Source of the DNA: Catonia carolina
Taxonomy: Eukaryota; Arthropoda; Insecta; Hemiptera; Achilidae
Assembly (NCBI GenBank): GCA_035578175.1
Contig: JAQMRL010000005.1
Span: forward strand, 51,317,722-51,381,721
DNA length: 64,000 nt
Direction: 5' to 3'
Below are positions 1 through 10,389 of the stretch, piece by piece (position 1 is the stretch's first letter; every line of letters begins with the position of its first letter). A program made the position numbers and the translations under genes. The notes under the pieces were generated by a model. It was not told the origin of the DNA, ran no database searches, and was given only the letters and a program-made list of their open reading frames with translations.

Positions 1-335
1 AATAGAATTTTTTTTTTATTCCTAATTTGTGTACGTTGCAATCTGTTCAATTTATAACAATAAGCAACCCCATGACCCAATGAGATGAGGATGATGCGTA
101 TGACGTGTAAATGAGGTGTAGTCTTGTACAGACCCAGGCCGACCATTCCTGAGAGAGTATGGTTAATTAAACCCCAACCATCAAAGTACACCGGTAACCA
201 CTGTCTAGTATTCAAATCCGTGTAAAAGTAACTACCTTTACTAGGATTTGAACTAGGAACCTTCGTCTCCGAAAATCAGCTCTTAAACGGCTGATTTTGG
301 CGACGACTTTACCTCTAGACCAACCCGGTGGGTGA
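1..335 (-). mobile_element. SINE-A copy, tRNA-derived SINE
   Basis: Read on the minus strand this begins with a tRNA-like head. It has a good A box (TGGTCTAGAGG, near 316-326) and a B box close to GGTTCAAATCC (near 245-262), followed by a body of about 230 bp that is not tRNA. The same order of blocks recurs at 1201-1512, 15283-15624, 27344-27666, 41678-41985, 42475-42808 and 52909-53191, which makes this a family and not a gene. A short palindrome, CAGCTGTTTAACAGCTG in better copies, lies between the boxes. The far end is AT-rich. It has no coding capacity; small frames in the body are incidental. The copy starts at the window edge, so its 3' end may be cut off. Confidence 0.85.
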
Positions 336-1200
336 ATAGAAATTAAAGAAAAAAATTCTTTCCATCATAAATAAACACATAACCAAAAACAACAACAAAA
401 TATCATGTTCTTCATTGTGTTGGTTGGTATATTTTGCAAAAATACCGTTGATAATCGCATTGTGCGTTTATTAAAGTAAATGCACGTACTTTTTTATTTA
501 CTCTTTTTGCAATGTTAACTAGTTTTGCGTTATGGAACGAACATAATGGAACTAACTTTCCTATGATCATTTGTAGATGAATGAATGGCGCCAACACTGT
601 GGTAACGCGTTGTATTTTACTGTGTAGACCAATATTTCTGTATCTGACGGTAAATCACGTCAGATGAACGTCCAGATTTAATTTCTCCTTGTTTGTCATA
701 TTGATTTACACTTGCTGGTACTTGCTGTTATCTGCCCACGATGTAACCGCCGCCGAGGTGAGCTGTCTTAAAGAGAAAAAGAAACTCTTTCAAGTAACGT
801 ACATGTGCTATACATAATAATCCCTTTCTTTTTCTTTTTACAGTACACTGATTCTTTTTTCTTTCTCTTTCATTTTGATGTATAGCTTTAACTCTCATTT
901 ATGACATTAATAAATACTGTCATGTAATATGACTGGTTATAGTTGAACTGACATCTAGCGGCTTTACACTGAAACTCCATTATTATTATTACTTGATACC
1001 ACCAATGCCGCTTCTTGTTTATTATTTGTATCATTTGTTTGCTGGGACAAACACCCACCGCCAACATCACTTATCTTTTCATTCACTTATTGTATTACAC
1101 ATCTTTTTATTAGGATAGTGCTGCTTCATGCTACCCATCCTTTTTTACGCGATGTCTTCTATTTTTTAATATCAATATTTATAAAAGAAATTTGCTTAAG
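336..1200. other. Unassigned sequence, no gene seen
   Basis: AT-rich sequence between two oppositely oriented SINE-A copies. The short open frames near 412-597 and 888-1070 have no recognisable domain. A pyrimidine-rich stretch lies at about 820-870. I see no repeat shared with the rest of the window. Confidence 0.6.
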
Positions 1201-1512
1201 TTAAGATGCTTTGGTCTTCGCCAAAATCAGCTGTTTAACAGCTGATTTTCGGAGACGAAGGTTCCTGGTTCAAATCCTAGTAAAGGTAGTTACTTTTATA
1301 CGGATTTGAATACTAGACAGTGGTTACCGGTGTACTTTGATGGTTGGGGTTTAATTAACCATACTCTCTCAGGAATGGTCGGCCTGGGTCTGTTCAAGAC
1401 TACACCTCATTTACACGTCATACACATCATCCTCATCTCATTGGGTCATGGGGTTGCTTATTGTTCTGAATTGAACAGATTGCAACAAATTAGAAATAAA
1501 AAAAAAAGTTAA
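1201..1512 (+). mobile_element. SINE-A copy
   Basis: Near full length but lacking the A-box start: it opens just before CAGCTGTTTAACAGCTG and continues through the B box (GGTTCAAATCC, 1268-1278) to an A-rich end at 1496-1508. It is inverted relative to the copy at 1-335 and nearly identical over the body, so about 300 bp could pair across an 870-bp loop. The open frame of 68 codons starting at 1306 is a translated SINE body; equivalent frames appear in other copies. Confidence 0.85.
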
Positions 1513-1520
1513 GATAGACC

Positions 1521-1603
1521 TACCCGGTTGGTCTTGAGGTAAATTCGTCGCCGCGAGTCAGCTGATTTTTTGAGACGAAGGTTACTGGTTCATTACCTAA
1601 AAT
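1521..1603 (+). mobile_element. SINE-A head fragment
   Basis: Only the tRNA-like head is present (ACCCGGTTGGTCTTGAGG onward, with a damaged B box near 1588-1598), directly behind the preceding SINE-A. Either a truncated second insertion or the misplaced head of the same one. Confidence 0.6.
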
Positions 1604-1608
1604 TTTGG

Positions 1609-1772
1609 GCCGCCTCCGTAGCGTAGTGGTTAGCGCATCAGCCTGCCACGCGGAGGTCCCTGGTTCGATTCCCGGTCAGGGTCTGGAAATTTTCACGAGT
1701 CAATTCTCACAGTTAATGTTACATAATCCACTGTAGTCGCTAATGACCAAGTAGTTGACGCGACTTTAAATA
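1609..1772 (+). mobile_element. tRNA-Gly-like SINE with TAAA tail
   Basis: A clear tRNA-like head: A box TAGCGTAGTGG (about 1619-1629), a CCTGCCACGCGG block resembling the anticodon arm of tRNA-Gly(GCC), and B box GGTTCGATTCC (about 1662-1672). The 5' and 3' acceptor strands do not pair, and roughly 90 bp of non-tRNA sequence ending in a TAAATAAATAAAT tail follows. It is therefore a SINE and not a working tRNA gene. I saw no second copy with this tail. Confidence 0.75.
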
Positions 1773-2400
1773 AATAAATTTTTAAAAAATCCTTAAATTT
1801 GGTTCACTTCATCTAAAACTACTATAATAAGAACGATAAATTTAGGCGGGTGGGAGTTTGCTGTGTACTCGCCACTTCCTCGTCTCACCATTCCCATCAT
1901 TTGAGCAATTTCTCCTTTCTTACTGCTCCTGTTGACTTAAAACTTATACCTTATTTTACAGTTTACTTCACTTTTACGCTCAAAAAGTTTACCCCGCCTA
2001 TAATATAGTCTAATACACATCAAGTGAGAGTTTATTTTATTTGTGACGTATGCGTTCAAAATCTAAGTTTTAATCGTGCTTACTTAACGAAATATTGAAA
2101 AATTTCAAACTGTTCTATTTTCGTGTTTAAAATTAGCTCATCGTATTTGACTGTACAACAAGACTACTACAATTTTGTTTTATTACTGAAAGTTGATCAA
2201 AAATATTACTTGAAAGTTCATATTTCGTACGAGTATTAAAACAAGATGTAAATTACATTTTGTTTCACAGCCTACGATTGATGTAGGTAATATAAAATTT
2301 CATAATAAATAATACAATTACGTGGATTCAAAATTACGACAAAACAAAGTTTGGTAAAAATATTGTTTTTTGTAATAACCATTGTTATAATCTAACATGT
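1773..2400. other. Unassigned AT-rich sequence
   Basis: No open frame with recognisable content and no shared repeat detected. It includes TTTACCCCGCC near 1987 and long AT-rich stretches. Confidence 0.5.
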
Positions 2401-3040
2401 AAAAACAGTGCACTACTTGTAACACTGCAAAGAGAGTAAGGGGAGTCTGAGTACATAGGAGGTTGTGGAGGGATTCACGAGCGAGAACTCGACCCGCCTA
2501 AATCTTTCGTGCTTATTATAGTTTGTAAATGTTACCTTAAACCCGTTAGGATGTATAGCAGCCAAATTTACTGTTGTGCCAAACCGTCGGTCATTTTGAA
2601 AATACAACACTTTCAGTTCAAACTGTTAAGACAGATAACTAGTGCTCCCTTTTACGTAACAAACGATACACTACACACGGACATAAACGTCCCATATATC
2701 AACGATATCTTCCTACGCACATACACACGATTTAAAAAGAAATTACCCAGTAATCGAAACCAGCTCATTGTTGACCTAGACACACCAGATTTACCAAATT
2801 TCCCTATACGAAGACTCTGGAGTAGGGATATCATGAGACGTCGAAATTAAAGAAAAACAAAATAAAATTAAGTAAATAATGAACTAACTTAATGATAACG
2901 CTTGGATAACGATTGGCTAATGGGCAGCGATCTCCACGATGTCTTAAAATTTGTCAATATTTGTATCCTTTTTTTATCAAATTTGCTTGTTAATTTTATA
3001 CTGTTGAAAATAAAAATATCTTGTACAGTCAAAAAAAAAC
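2401..3040 (+). pseudogene. 5'-truncated Jockey-like LINE, RT tail
   Basis: The frame at 2509-2850 carries the C-terminal part of a Jockey-clade reverse transcriptase. It has a decayed PVRMYSSQIYC block (compare PIWTYGSQIYG in the window's other Jockey copies), then an FQFKLLRQITSAPFYVTND block, DTLHTDINVPYI, and an arginine-rich RRLWSRDI end. The same order is seen in the better copies at 58917-59561 and 59726-60205. The polymerase active site and everything upstream are missing. Behind the stop is a short 3' UTR with AATAAA-like signals and a short A-run at about 3031-3039. The insertion is dead. Confidence 0.8.
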
Positions 3041-3825
3041 AATTCTAAAAGGTAGCCCACTATAGTCGGACCTGAATCCTGAATCCTGAATACTGGTTGA
3101 GAGGGCTGAGAAGCCCTATGATTGCGACATCGTGTTAAGGAACACCTGATCGCTCGGGGAACAATTTTACCGAATAATTGCAACCTCATGAAATTTAGGG
3201 GGAATTTTATAGTTTAAAATTAGGAAATAGGATTCTGGCTCTTGCGGGATTGGGACTGGGACTTCAAAGGAGGTAATGTATTTTAAGAAGTTACTCGTGG
3301 ATGAAAATTTATATTAAGGGACAAGTGGGTTTAAGAGCGGCTCTTTTCTTTTATTTTGTTTTCCAGTGGCCTTTTTCAGTTATGTGGGAGTTTTATTGTC
3401 TTGGGGAGGGAAAGGCAAGCACCGTACTTAACGTGGACAAATGGTACAATTTTAGGTAGGAGTTAGTTTATGATTTTAGGGGAGACGGAAAGGGTAGAGT
3501 TTGGCATAATCGCCGGCCTTTTATTTTCTAAGTGTTTAATAATTTAAAATGGCGGCTCTTTTCACCGTAGTGGAGTGATTATGCATAGGAACATGGGGAG
3601 AACTACCAACTGGGGGGCGTGAGTCATACAAGTAGATGAAGGGGCATGGGTATATAAGAGGAATACAGGGCGGAATAAAACTGTGGCAACTCTAAATTTT
3701 GATAAGTGGGTCATACTGGAATTTAGATAAAGTCGTGGAATGGTAATGGCATAAAGACTTCGGGTGGATGTGGGCGTCGGTACAAGTCCTGAATGATCTG
3801 GGGTCCGTCAGTTCTCCCGGCGTCG
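3041..3825. other. G-rich strand-skewed region with TATA box, unclassified
   Basis: From about 3190 to 3800 the plus strand is notably G-rich and C-poor compared with its surroundings. It contains TATATAAGAG at about 3651-3660 and GGAATAAAACT about 20 bp further on, an order also found in LTRs. No reverse transcriptase, primer-binding site or matching second copy is visible, so an LTR remnant is only a guess. A triplicated CTGAATC-like motif lies at about 3071-3092. Confidence 0.3.
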
Positions 3826-3827
3826 TA

Positions 3828-4679
3828 TTTATCGAACTTCTATACATCGAAGTATTTCCTGAGCCCCGTGAAATTTTAATGGAAAAATGTTTCTGTATAT
3901 CGAAAACAAATTCAATACAAGGTGTCCACTAAGTAGTGTGCCAAACTTTGGGAAATGATTCAGTACCTTAAAATAAACAAAAAGTTTTATATGAACTAAC
4001 CTCTTATCTCGCTTCATATACAGGGTGTCTGCCATTTTGTGTTTTTTAAAGAAATTTTTTTTCTTAGGAACAGTTGAAGATATTTTACTCAAATTTGGTA
4101 TGCATGTAGAAGTATTTATGTTACAAAGATGAAATTTATCTAATTGTTTTTAATACGCTAAATTTCAAAATGTTGGACGTTGAAACTTTTTAAATCAAAA
4201 TATCTCAGCAACCATGCTGTTCACTGATTTTACGTTTATTACAAAAAAGTTACGCATTTTTTTTGTGAAAAGAATAACACCTTCTTTGTTCAAATACAAT
4301 CAAACATAGCTTAGTTAGAGCGGAAAATGTAATCCAACTTCCTTTACCTGTTTTCACCTCTTCAGAAAAGCCAGGGCATTTGTGTTAGAAATACTGTAAT
4401 TAATTCTGTGTAAAAACAAACTCTCTTTAGAATAAAAATTTCGCTGATAAGCGTATTTTGCCACTCAATGAGGAAGGCAATTGTAAACTACTTCTCTTCG
4501 GTTTACTAAGTAAAACCTCTACAGGTTCAAACCGACCTTTTGGCTGATGACCTAAACAACAAAGTTGTATTAGCCTATGTAGAATGTTCCGTTTTTGTTA
4601 TTTTTCCATAACACGAAATTTCTGTAACTCGAATTTTTGTTTTTAACCCTTGAGGATTCGAGTTATAGAAGTTCTACTG
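3828..4679. mobile_element. POGO-1, Tigger/pogo-like non-autonomous element
   Basis: The right end (4618-4679) reads inward as CAGTAGAACTTCTATAACTC with a second TCGAGTTACAG motif. The left end (3828-3910) carries the matching GAACTTCTATA..TCGAAG block and a later TTTCTGTATATCGAAA motif. This doubled subterminal motif matches the ends of POGO-4. A TA flanks the right end (4680-4681) and probably the left (3826-3827). There is no transposase. A RET-1 fragment (4431-4563) is nested inside. The left boundary is less certain than the right. Confidence 0.55.
4431..4563 (+). mobile_element. RET-1 fragment, 3' part
   Basis: Contains the last third of RET-1 (CTGATAAGCGTATTTTGCC onward) and ends GGCTGATGACCTAAACAACAAA, inside POGO-1. 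It is strongly 5'-truncated. The 3' hairpin is weakened (GACC/GGCTG). Confidence 0.75.
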
Positions 4680-4681
4680 TA

Positions 4682-5309
4682 TTTTTAAGTAATTCTTACT
4701 GGCCTTAGCAAATTGTACAACGTAAGTATATTAACCAACTAGAAGTTTGATTCTTTGAGACAAATTTTAGCACAATGAAAGTTTACAGAATACTTAAAAA
4801 TCCTTTCATTGGAAGATATCATTTCTTGAAATATAAACTATGAATATATTTTTACTTACAGGGAGTTGTTCCTTTCTTTTCTTCATTAAAAAGATGAGTA
4901 GGATAATGTTTATAGTTGCGTGAGCGGTAAATGGTTGTAAACTAACACTGTGTTATTTCTCATTTAATTGGCTTAAGTTTATCCTACGCTATTTATTTAT
5001 CTATCAATAAATACCTTCTTTAACTCATCCTTTATCTTAGTGAGTTAAATTCACTAAGCTAATTTAAACTTACTTGTTTCCTTTTAATCCTTGATTGTTA
5101 TTTTTTTATTATACTATATTACACAGACACCACTGGTCTTTATTGTACCCAATTTAATTAAATCCTGATTAAGTGAAAATAAAAGTTACTTGTTGCATCT
5201 TATATAATCTACTAAGTAATTTGTTCTTTGTTTATTCTCTGATACCTCATTCGCTACACTTAAAATTAACAATTATTTCTGTTGTTTCTGACTGAATAAG
5301 TTAAGTTCA
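4682..5309. other. Unassigned AT-rich sequence
   Basis: Very AT-rich with no recognisable frame or repeat. TAGTGAGTTAAATTCACTAAG at about 5038-5058 contains a small perfect inverted repeat (CTTAGTGA/TCACTAAG). Confidence 0.5.
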
Positions 5310-5588
5310 ATCATCTGTTGTAATTTAAGTCATCACACGAAATCTGGTTTGAACCTCTAGAGGTTTTACTGAGTAAAACGAGGAAGGAGGTGGATTAACA
5401 TGGCCTTCCTCACATCGTGGAAAAGTATGCTAATCAGTATACTAGGCTCTATGAAAAGCACATATTTTCCACCCTGCAAATGATCCCTTAATTTAATTCA
5501 CCACAGGGTCTGGCTGTATAATGAAATTCATAACTCTCAGAGGAGATAACTTTGACTAGAGTCTTTTAAACCTCTACCTCTTCTGTGA
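5310..5588 (-). mobile_element. RET-1 copy, 5'-truncated
   Basis: On the minus strand it runs from about the TAAAAGAC block to the 3' tail, including ACCTCTAGAGGTTCAAACCAG. The tail hairpin region is degraded. Confidence 0.75.
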
Positions 5589-5787
5589 TTATGATAGTTG
5601 GAGTAGCGTCAGCGATAGTTAACTGCTGGATCGGTAGTAGTGGAATAGTATGGATTCACAGGAGTGGGAGAGGCGAAAACAGTACAAGCAGAGCAAGTTA
5701 CTACGTCTTGGAAGTTTTTTAAAAATCATAAAATAATATTCTGTTTATCAATATTTATGGTTAGAAGCCTATTAAAATATATTTTTA

Positions 5788-6139
5788 ATTGTTCTAAGGC
5801 TGGTTTGAACCTCAAGAGGTTATGTAAAACTAGGAGTGAGGTGTTTTACGTCTGCGTTCCTCACTGAGTGGAAAAGTTACGGTTATCAGCATGCCAGGTC
5901 CTCTGAAAAACATCCACTTTCCACCCTCAAATGATAGTCTACCTAGTGTCTCGCTATATAACGATGAAATTCATTACTCTCAGAGGAGATAACTCTAGTG
6001 TCTTTTACATTTCTTTTCTTCTGCTCTAAATTGCATCAGTCATACAATTGGCTGACCTTAAGATGAAAAATGGAAATATTCTTTGGTCTGAGGTATTATG
6101 TAACTAATAATTTAACACTCCACATGCCTGTTATGCGCA
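5788..6139 (-). mobile_element. RET-1 copy with internal changes
   Basis: Both family ends are recognisable: TGCGCATAACAGGCATGTGG at the 5' end (minus strand) and GGTTCAAACCAGCC at the 3' end. A central block near 6055-6105 is replaced by unrelated sequence. It lies about 200 bp from the preceding copy in the same orientation. Confidence 0.75.
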
Positions 6140-6264
6140 AAAGGAAATTTTATAAAATTATAGATAATTAGATAATAATTTATTCGTTTGTTTAGTATGA
6201 AGGTAATCTGGACGGAGATAAATAATTTTTTACGTTTGAGAGTGTATTAAACCTTTAGATTCTT

Positions 6265-7205
6265 CCAAAATCTGGTGTGAAACACTCACACAACTTTCTC
6301 ATGCCAATGCAAATAATTAACAATATAACCTGACATTAGTAATAAAACATAAGTATTAGTATTAGAAACAAACAAAAAACTAACCTCAAACATAACCTAA
6401 TTTTAATCATGAGTGAATGATGCAAAATGTAAATCAACCTCAGTTTGGCTTAAAAATACGGAAAATCACTGTTTCACGCTAAACTAGGTTCTGTAGAGAA
6501 AATGCTCTTAGCTGTAGATCTTTTTATTTCTTAAAAATTTGATTATACTCTTTTGTCGTAAAATGCATACTAAGGCTGAAATCTTAAAAAAATCGAGTTT
6601 TACATGTTTTCGTGAAAAAAACAGAAAATCGCTAATTACCGCTAAACTAAGCGTTATACAAAGAAAACGTTTGAAATAAAAGTTGTAGGATTTTAAATAT
6701 TCTACAACTTTTATTATATAACTTTTTGCGCTATAATGCATATTAAAGCCGTAATCTTAAAAAAACACTTTTTTTACGTGAAAACAGCCTCACCAAGAAT
6801 TTCAGCAGACATGGATGGCTTCTACCCTACCTTGTAAAGCATAAAACATTTAGTAAATGAGGCGATTTTTAAAAAAATCGTAGCAGCCGTTTTTGAGAAA
6901 ATCGCAAAAAGTGAAAATGACCCGAATAAACTCACGTTAAACACTTTCGTTTAACCGATTGTGATTAAAATGTTCATGTCGGGTGCTCTAGTGGTATCTA
7001 ACTTAAGTTTAAAGTTTCTATTTCGTACGGTGTTCCATTCTTAAAATTTTCTGTTCGCACGCACACAGACCAATCGCTAAAAACATGTTTTTTTGGGTTC
7101 AGGGGGTCTGAAAACGTGTAGATCCGGTGAAATCTCGATTTTGAAAATTGACATGAAAACAATACTTTCCTTCCTATATATTCATATAAGCAAGAGAAAG
7201 TAAAA
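6265..7205 (+). mobile_element. HLT-1 copy, possible Helentron-associated element
   Basis: First of 12 copies. Order of parts: left end AAAATCTGGTGTGAAACACTC; a subterminal ACTTTCTC(T/A)TGCC block; two tandem units of about 165 bp (about 6459-6622 and 6623-6790), each ending in a TCTTAAAAAAA..CGTGAAAA block; a conserved AGTTGTAGG..CTACAACTT hairpin (about 6683-6715); a 150-bp block with TTTTTGAGAAAATCGC; a TG/CA region (degenerate here); then GGGTTCAGGGGGTCTGAAAACG; and the right end, with hairpin CCTATATATTCATATAAG and AGCAAGAGAAAGTAAAAA. The subterminal 13-mer is inverted at the two ends. It codes for nothing. Similar parts (subterminal inverted repeats, microsatellite, 3' hairpin) describe Helentron-associated DINE-1 elements, so that assignment is an inference. 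Confidence 0.7.
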
Positions 7206-7757
7206 ACGGGAGATATTTTTTACGAAATAATATTTTCTTTGAAAGAACAAATTATTAAACTATTAATTTCTAAATCATTCTGTAGTAGGCCTATATTCTT
7301 ATAACGAACTATGTAAGTTGGTAAGAATGTGTTGTCATAAAGGGCCTACATGTGAGAATTCATGTTCTGTTAAAATTGGCCTTGTGTTAAGGATACGTCT
7401 ACATACAAGTCTATTTTAAATATGATATCATGTTGCATTTTGTTCATGGATACGGAAGAAAGATTTCTTGTGGTTAAAGTTTTGGTGTTATTTTTCAATA
7501 CGGCTCGTTGGGCAAGGTAGTTGTTGGACAAAATAATATGAAACCTTCTCACCTTAGGTTATAAAGGCCTAAAGGCTATCGTACGTCTATCTTTAAGGAC
7601 CTGATTATTCAATAAAATTGTTACAGCTGCAAAATGTTGATTAAAACCAACACGTAAAAGATAATCAAATAACTAATTCTTATTCTTTGTGGTTAGCCTA
7701 GATTTATTTTAAAAAACTAAATTCTACTTATATTTGACTTAATTCCTACAATATTTT
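7206..7757. other. Unassigned spacer between inverted HLT-1 copies
   Basis: No coding or repeat content recognised. One TAGGCCTA octamer is at 7286-7293. Confidence 0.5.
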
Positions 7758-8606
7758 TTTACTTTTTCTTACCTATATGAAAATATAGGAAGGAAAGTAT
7801 TGTTTCCATGTCGATTTTTCGAAATTGAGTTTTCACCAGATCTACACGTTTTTAGACCCCCTGAACCCATAAAACATGTTTTTAGTGATGTGTGTGTGTG
7901 TGTGTGTGTGTGTGAACAGAATATCTCAAGAACGAAACATCGTACGGATTCGAAACTTGAAACTTAAGTTAGGTACCACTAGAGGACCCGACACGAACAT
8001 TTTCATCAAAAATGGTCTACCGGAAGTAGTAGTTTATTCGTGTCATTTTTCACTTTTTTACGATTTTCTTAAAAAACGGCTCCTATGATGATTTTTTTTA
8101 AAATCGCCTCATTTTTTATGCTCTACAAGATAGGGTAGGCGCCATGTCTGCTGAAATTCTTGGAAAGACTGTTTTCTCGTAAAAAATTGATTTTTTTTAA
8201 GATTACGAATTTATTATGCATTTCAGCGCAAAAATGTATAATAAAAGTTGTAGAGATTTAAAAATCCTACAACTTTTATCTCAAACATTTTTTGTATAAC
8301 GCTTACTTTAGTGGCAATTAGCGATTTTCTGTTTTTTTATTACGAAAACGTGTGAAAAAAATCGATTTTTTTTAATAAGATTTCAGCCTTAGTATTCATT
8401 TTACGACAAAAGTGTATGTAATCAAATTTATAGGAAATTCAAAGATCTACAACTTTTTGATTTAAAGCATTTTTCTCTACAGAGCTTAGTTTAGCGTGAA
8501 AGAGTGATTTTTCGTATTTTTAAGCCAAACTGATGTTGATTTTCATTTTGCGTCTTTCACTCATGATAAGACAAAATCATGAGAGTGTTTCACACCAGAT
8601 TTTTTA
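7758..8606 (-). mobile_element. HLT-1 copy, inverted relative to the preceding one
   Basis: It starts with ACTTTTTCTTACCTATATG (right end of the family, hairpin CCTATATGAAAATATAGG intact) and ends TTTCACACCAGATTTTTT. A clean (TG)n run lies at 7889-7913. With the copy at 6265-7205 it forms an inverted pair of nearly 1 kb around a 550-bp loop. The 70-codon frame at 7876-8088 is a translated repeat. Confidence 0.75.
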
Positions 8607-9589
8607 TTTTATTGTTGCATGTAGTTGCGTGTTTAGTTGCTTGGTCATCTGAATATTCAGCTGCTTTGTTTGTGTAATATTATTTAATGAACTAACACAT
8701 TAAATAATTAGTTTTTTATCCAACATTCTTAATTTTATCTGAAATGATAATACACTCACTCATAAATTGTAGTTACATTTGTCTATTTTATTTTGTTAAC
8801 CTTCATTTAACATCCTTTTATCATAACTTTAAAAGTATTCAGTCGTACAAAAATCTTACTTTGCATAGTTCAACAAAAATTAGACTCTATGATTAGGTTA
8901 ACAAACATATTTTTCTACTAAAATGCCTTTCAACAGTGGATTCTTTTCTAATTTTTGCTGTCTATTATTTCCAAAAAATTACGTTTTGAACTACACAACA
9001 ACCCCAGTAACCCAAAATTTTGGATTACTGATTTCTCTTTTTTTAACATGCTTTTTACGTATAAAAATGTGCTTTAATATAAAAACTATTTCATTTTATA
9101 ATGAAAAAGTTAAATGTTAATTTTCTTCTGAACATAAAAATTGATAAACTGTGTAGTTAAGAATAGAAAACAAACATAAAAAGTTTCTTAATACAAGATG
9201 AAGACTTACAATATAAATCGCTGACTGGTAAAAAATTTATCTTTTAGTTCATTAGTAAAACTGCAAGAAATTATACATTTTCCCTAATGCCTGGCTGCAT
9301 AAATCATTGATTGTTTGCTGTCGTAATGCAAAAAACCGCGATGATCATCAGGATTTTTGTTCGGTGATGACTAAGTCTAGAGAATCGAACCAGGGACCCA
9401 TGATGAACTTTAAATTTCCGTTCCGAGAGGGGGCTGAACCCCTAAGGTTACGTCCCCTGATGTTCACGCAATGTTTCGTCAGCATCTCATAAACATGACA
9501 TCTGCGTCCTTATCGTTGTTGATCTACGTGCCATGCCGATAATACTTGGGTAATAAATTTAGCTATTGATTTATTTTTAGTTATTATAA
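8607..9589. other. Unassigned AT-rich sequence
   Basis: No gene recognised. At 9290-9540 the base composition is less AT-rich and a reversed tRNA-like B box (GGTTCGATTCTC on the minus strand) occurs, but no A box accompanies it. Confidence 0.45.
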
Positions 9590-9655
9590 ACTTTTTTCGG
9601 ATAATCCGAACAGGTCCTGGTCTCACTTAGTTCGGATTAACGGGGTTGTTGTGAA
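9590..9655. mobile_element. Tigger/pogo-like end fragment
   Basis: Read on the minus strand this shows GTTAATCCGAACTAAGTGAGACCAGGA-type sequence followed by TTCGGATTATCCGAA. It closely follows the left end of POGO-2 (39918-39990), where the same two motifs flank GGGACCAGAG. Only one end is present. Confidence 0.55.
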
Positions 9656-10389
9656 GTTTCTGAGAAATGGAATTTTAAAGTTTTCCTTGAACATGAATAT
9701 AAATACCTTATTTATCACAATGAAGTACAGCTTATGTTAATTCAACAGTTGTTAAATGGTACGAAGTAATAAACATTTCTTAATACATTTAAAATGTATA
9801 ATATAAAATAATTTACGTAGAAATCATTTCTTTAGAGTATTTCTGGTACAAATCTTTTAAAGTATTAAATAGTTAATGATATAACATATAGAGAACTTTA
9901 ACTAATATCCGTCGCAAATCCACATAATTGGCTTGAAATCAGCATTAACGTATTCTGAAGATACACGCCACTTTTAATGTTCCGTACAAATCTGCATCAA
10001 CCAGTATATCATTATATTGTAGTTCATTTTATTTATGATTTATTTTAACATTTCTGGTAGATTTTTTTCTATAAAAGGCATGTAATTAATGTATGTAAGT
10101 TTTATTGCACATGCAAAATCACGTATGTAGAAAGTGTAACAGTTACTATAAAATAACACAGTAAACTTTATTGAAGTTCTTGAATCTTCCACCACGAATT
10201 CCAATAAATAATTTATATTGGTTTACCGTTGTTTCGAATTATAAAGACAATAGCTATGTCCACACTCGTGCGATGTAGCATGCGATGTCGCATGCGCTTA
10301 GAGGCATGCCGTTTCACCTGTCCGCACTCATTTATAAAGCTTTATCTCAAAAAAAAACATAACGAATTTTGAACACTACACTAAATTAA
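9656..10389. other. Unassigned sequence with a GCATGCGA palindrome
   Basis: Mostly AT-rich. At 10255-10312 a GC-richer stretch has GTCCACACTCGTGCGATG followed by the palindrome GCATGCGATGTCGCATGC, which looks like one end of a DNA transposon. No partner end is visible. Confidence 0.35.

Noticed and set aside
1306..1512. Conserved 60-75-codon protein starting MN(T/A)RQWL(P/L)VYFDGW, also at 48971 and 52980
   Set aside because: Conserved only because SINE-A copies are similar at DNA level; the start is upstream of no promoter and most copies break the frame.
1609..1683. Functional tRNA-Gly gene
   Set aside because: A and B boxes and an anticodon-arm-like block are present, but the acceptor strands do not pair and a SINE-type body with a TAAA tail follows.
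3829..4092. 87-codon minus-strand gene
   Set aside because: Lysine/phenylalanine-rich with no motif and lies inside POGO-1.
9307..9492. Small gene or SINE
   Set aside because: One B-box-like motif on the minus strand without an A box or related copy; the frame has no known domain.
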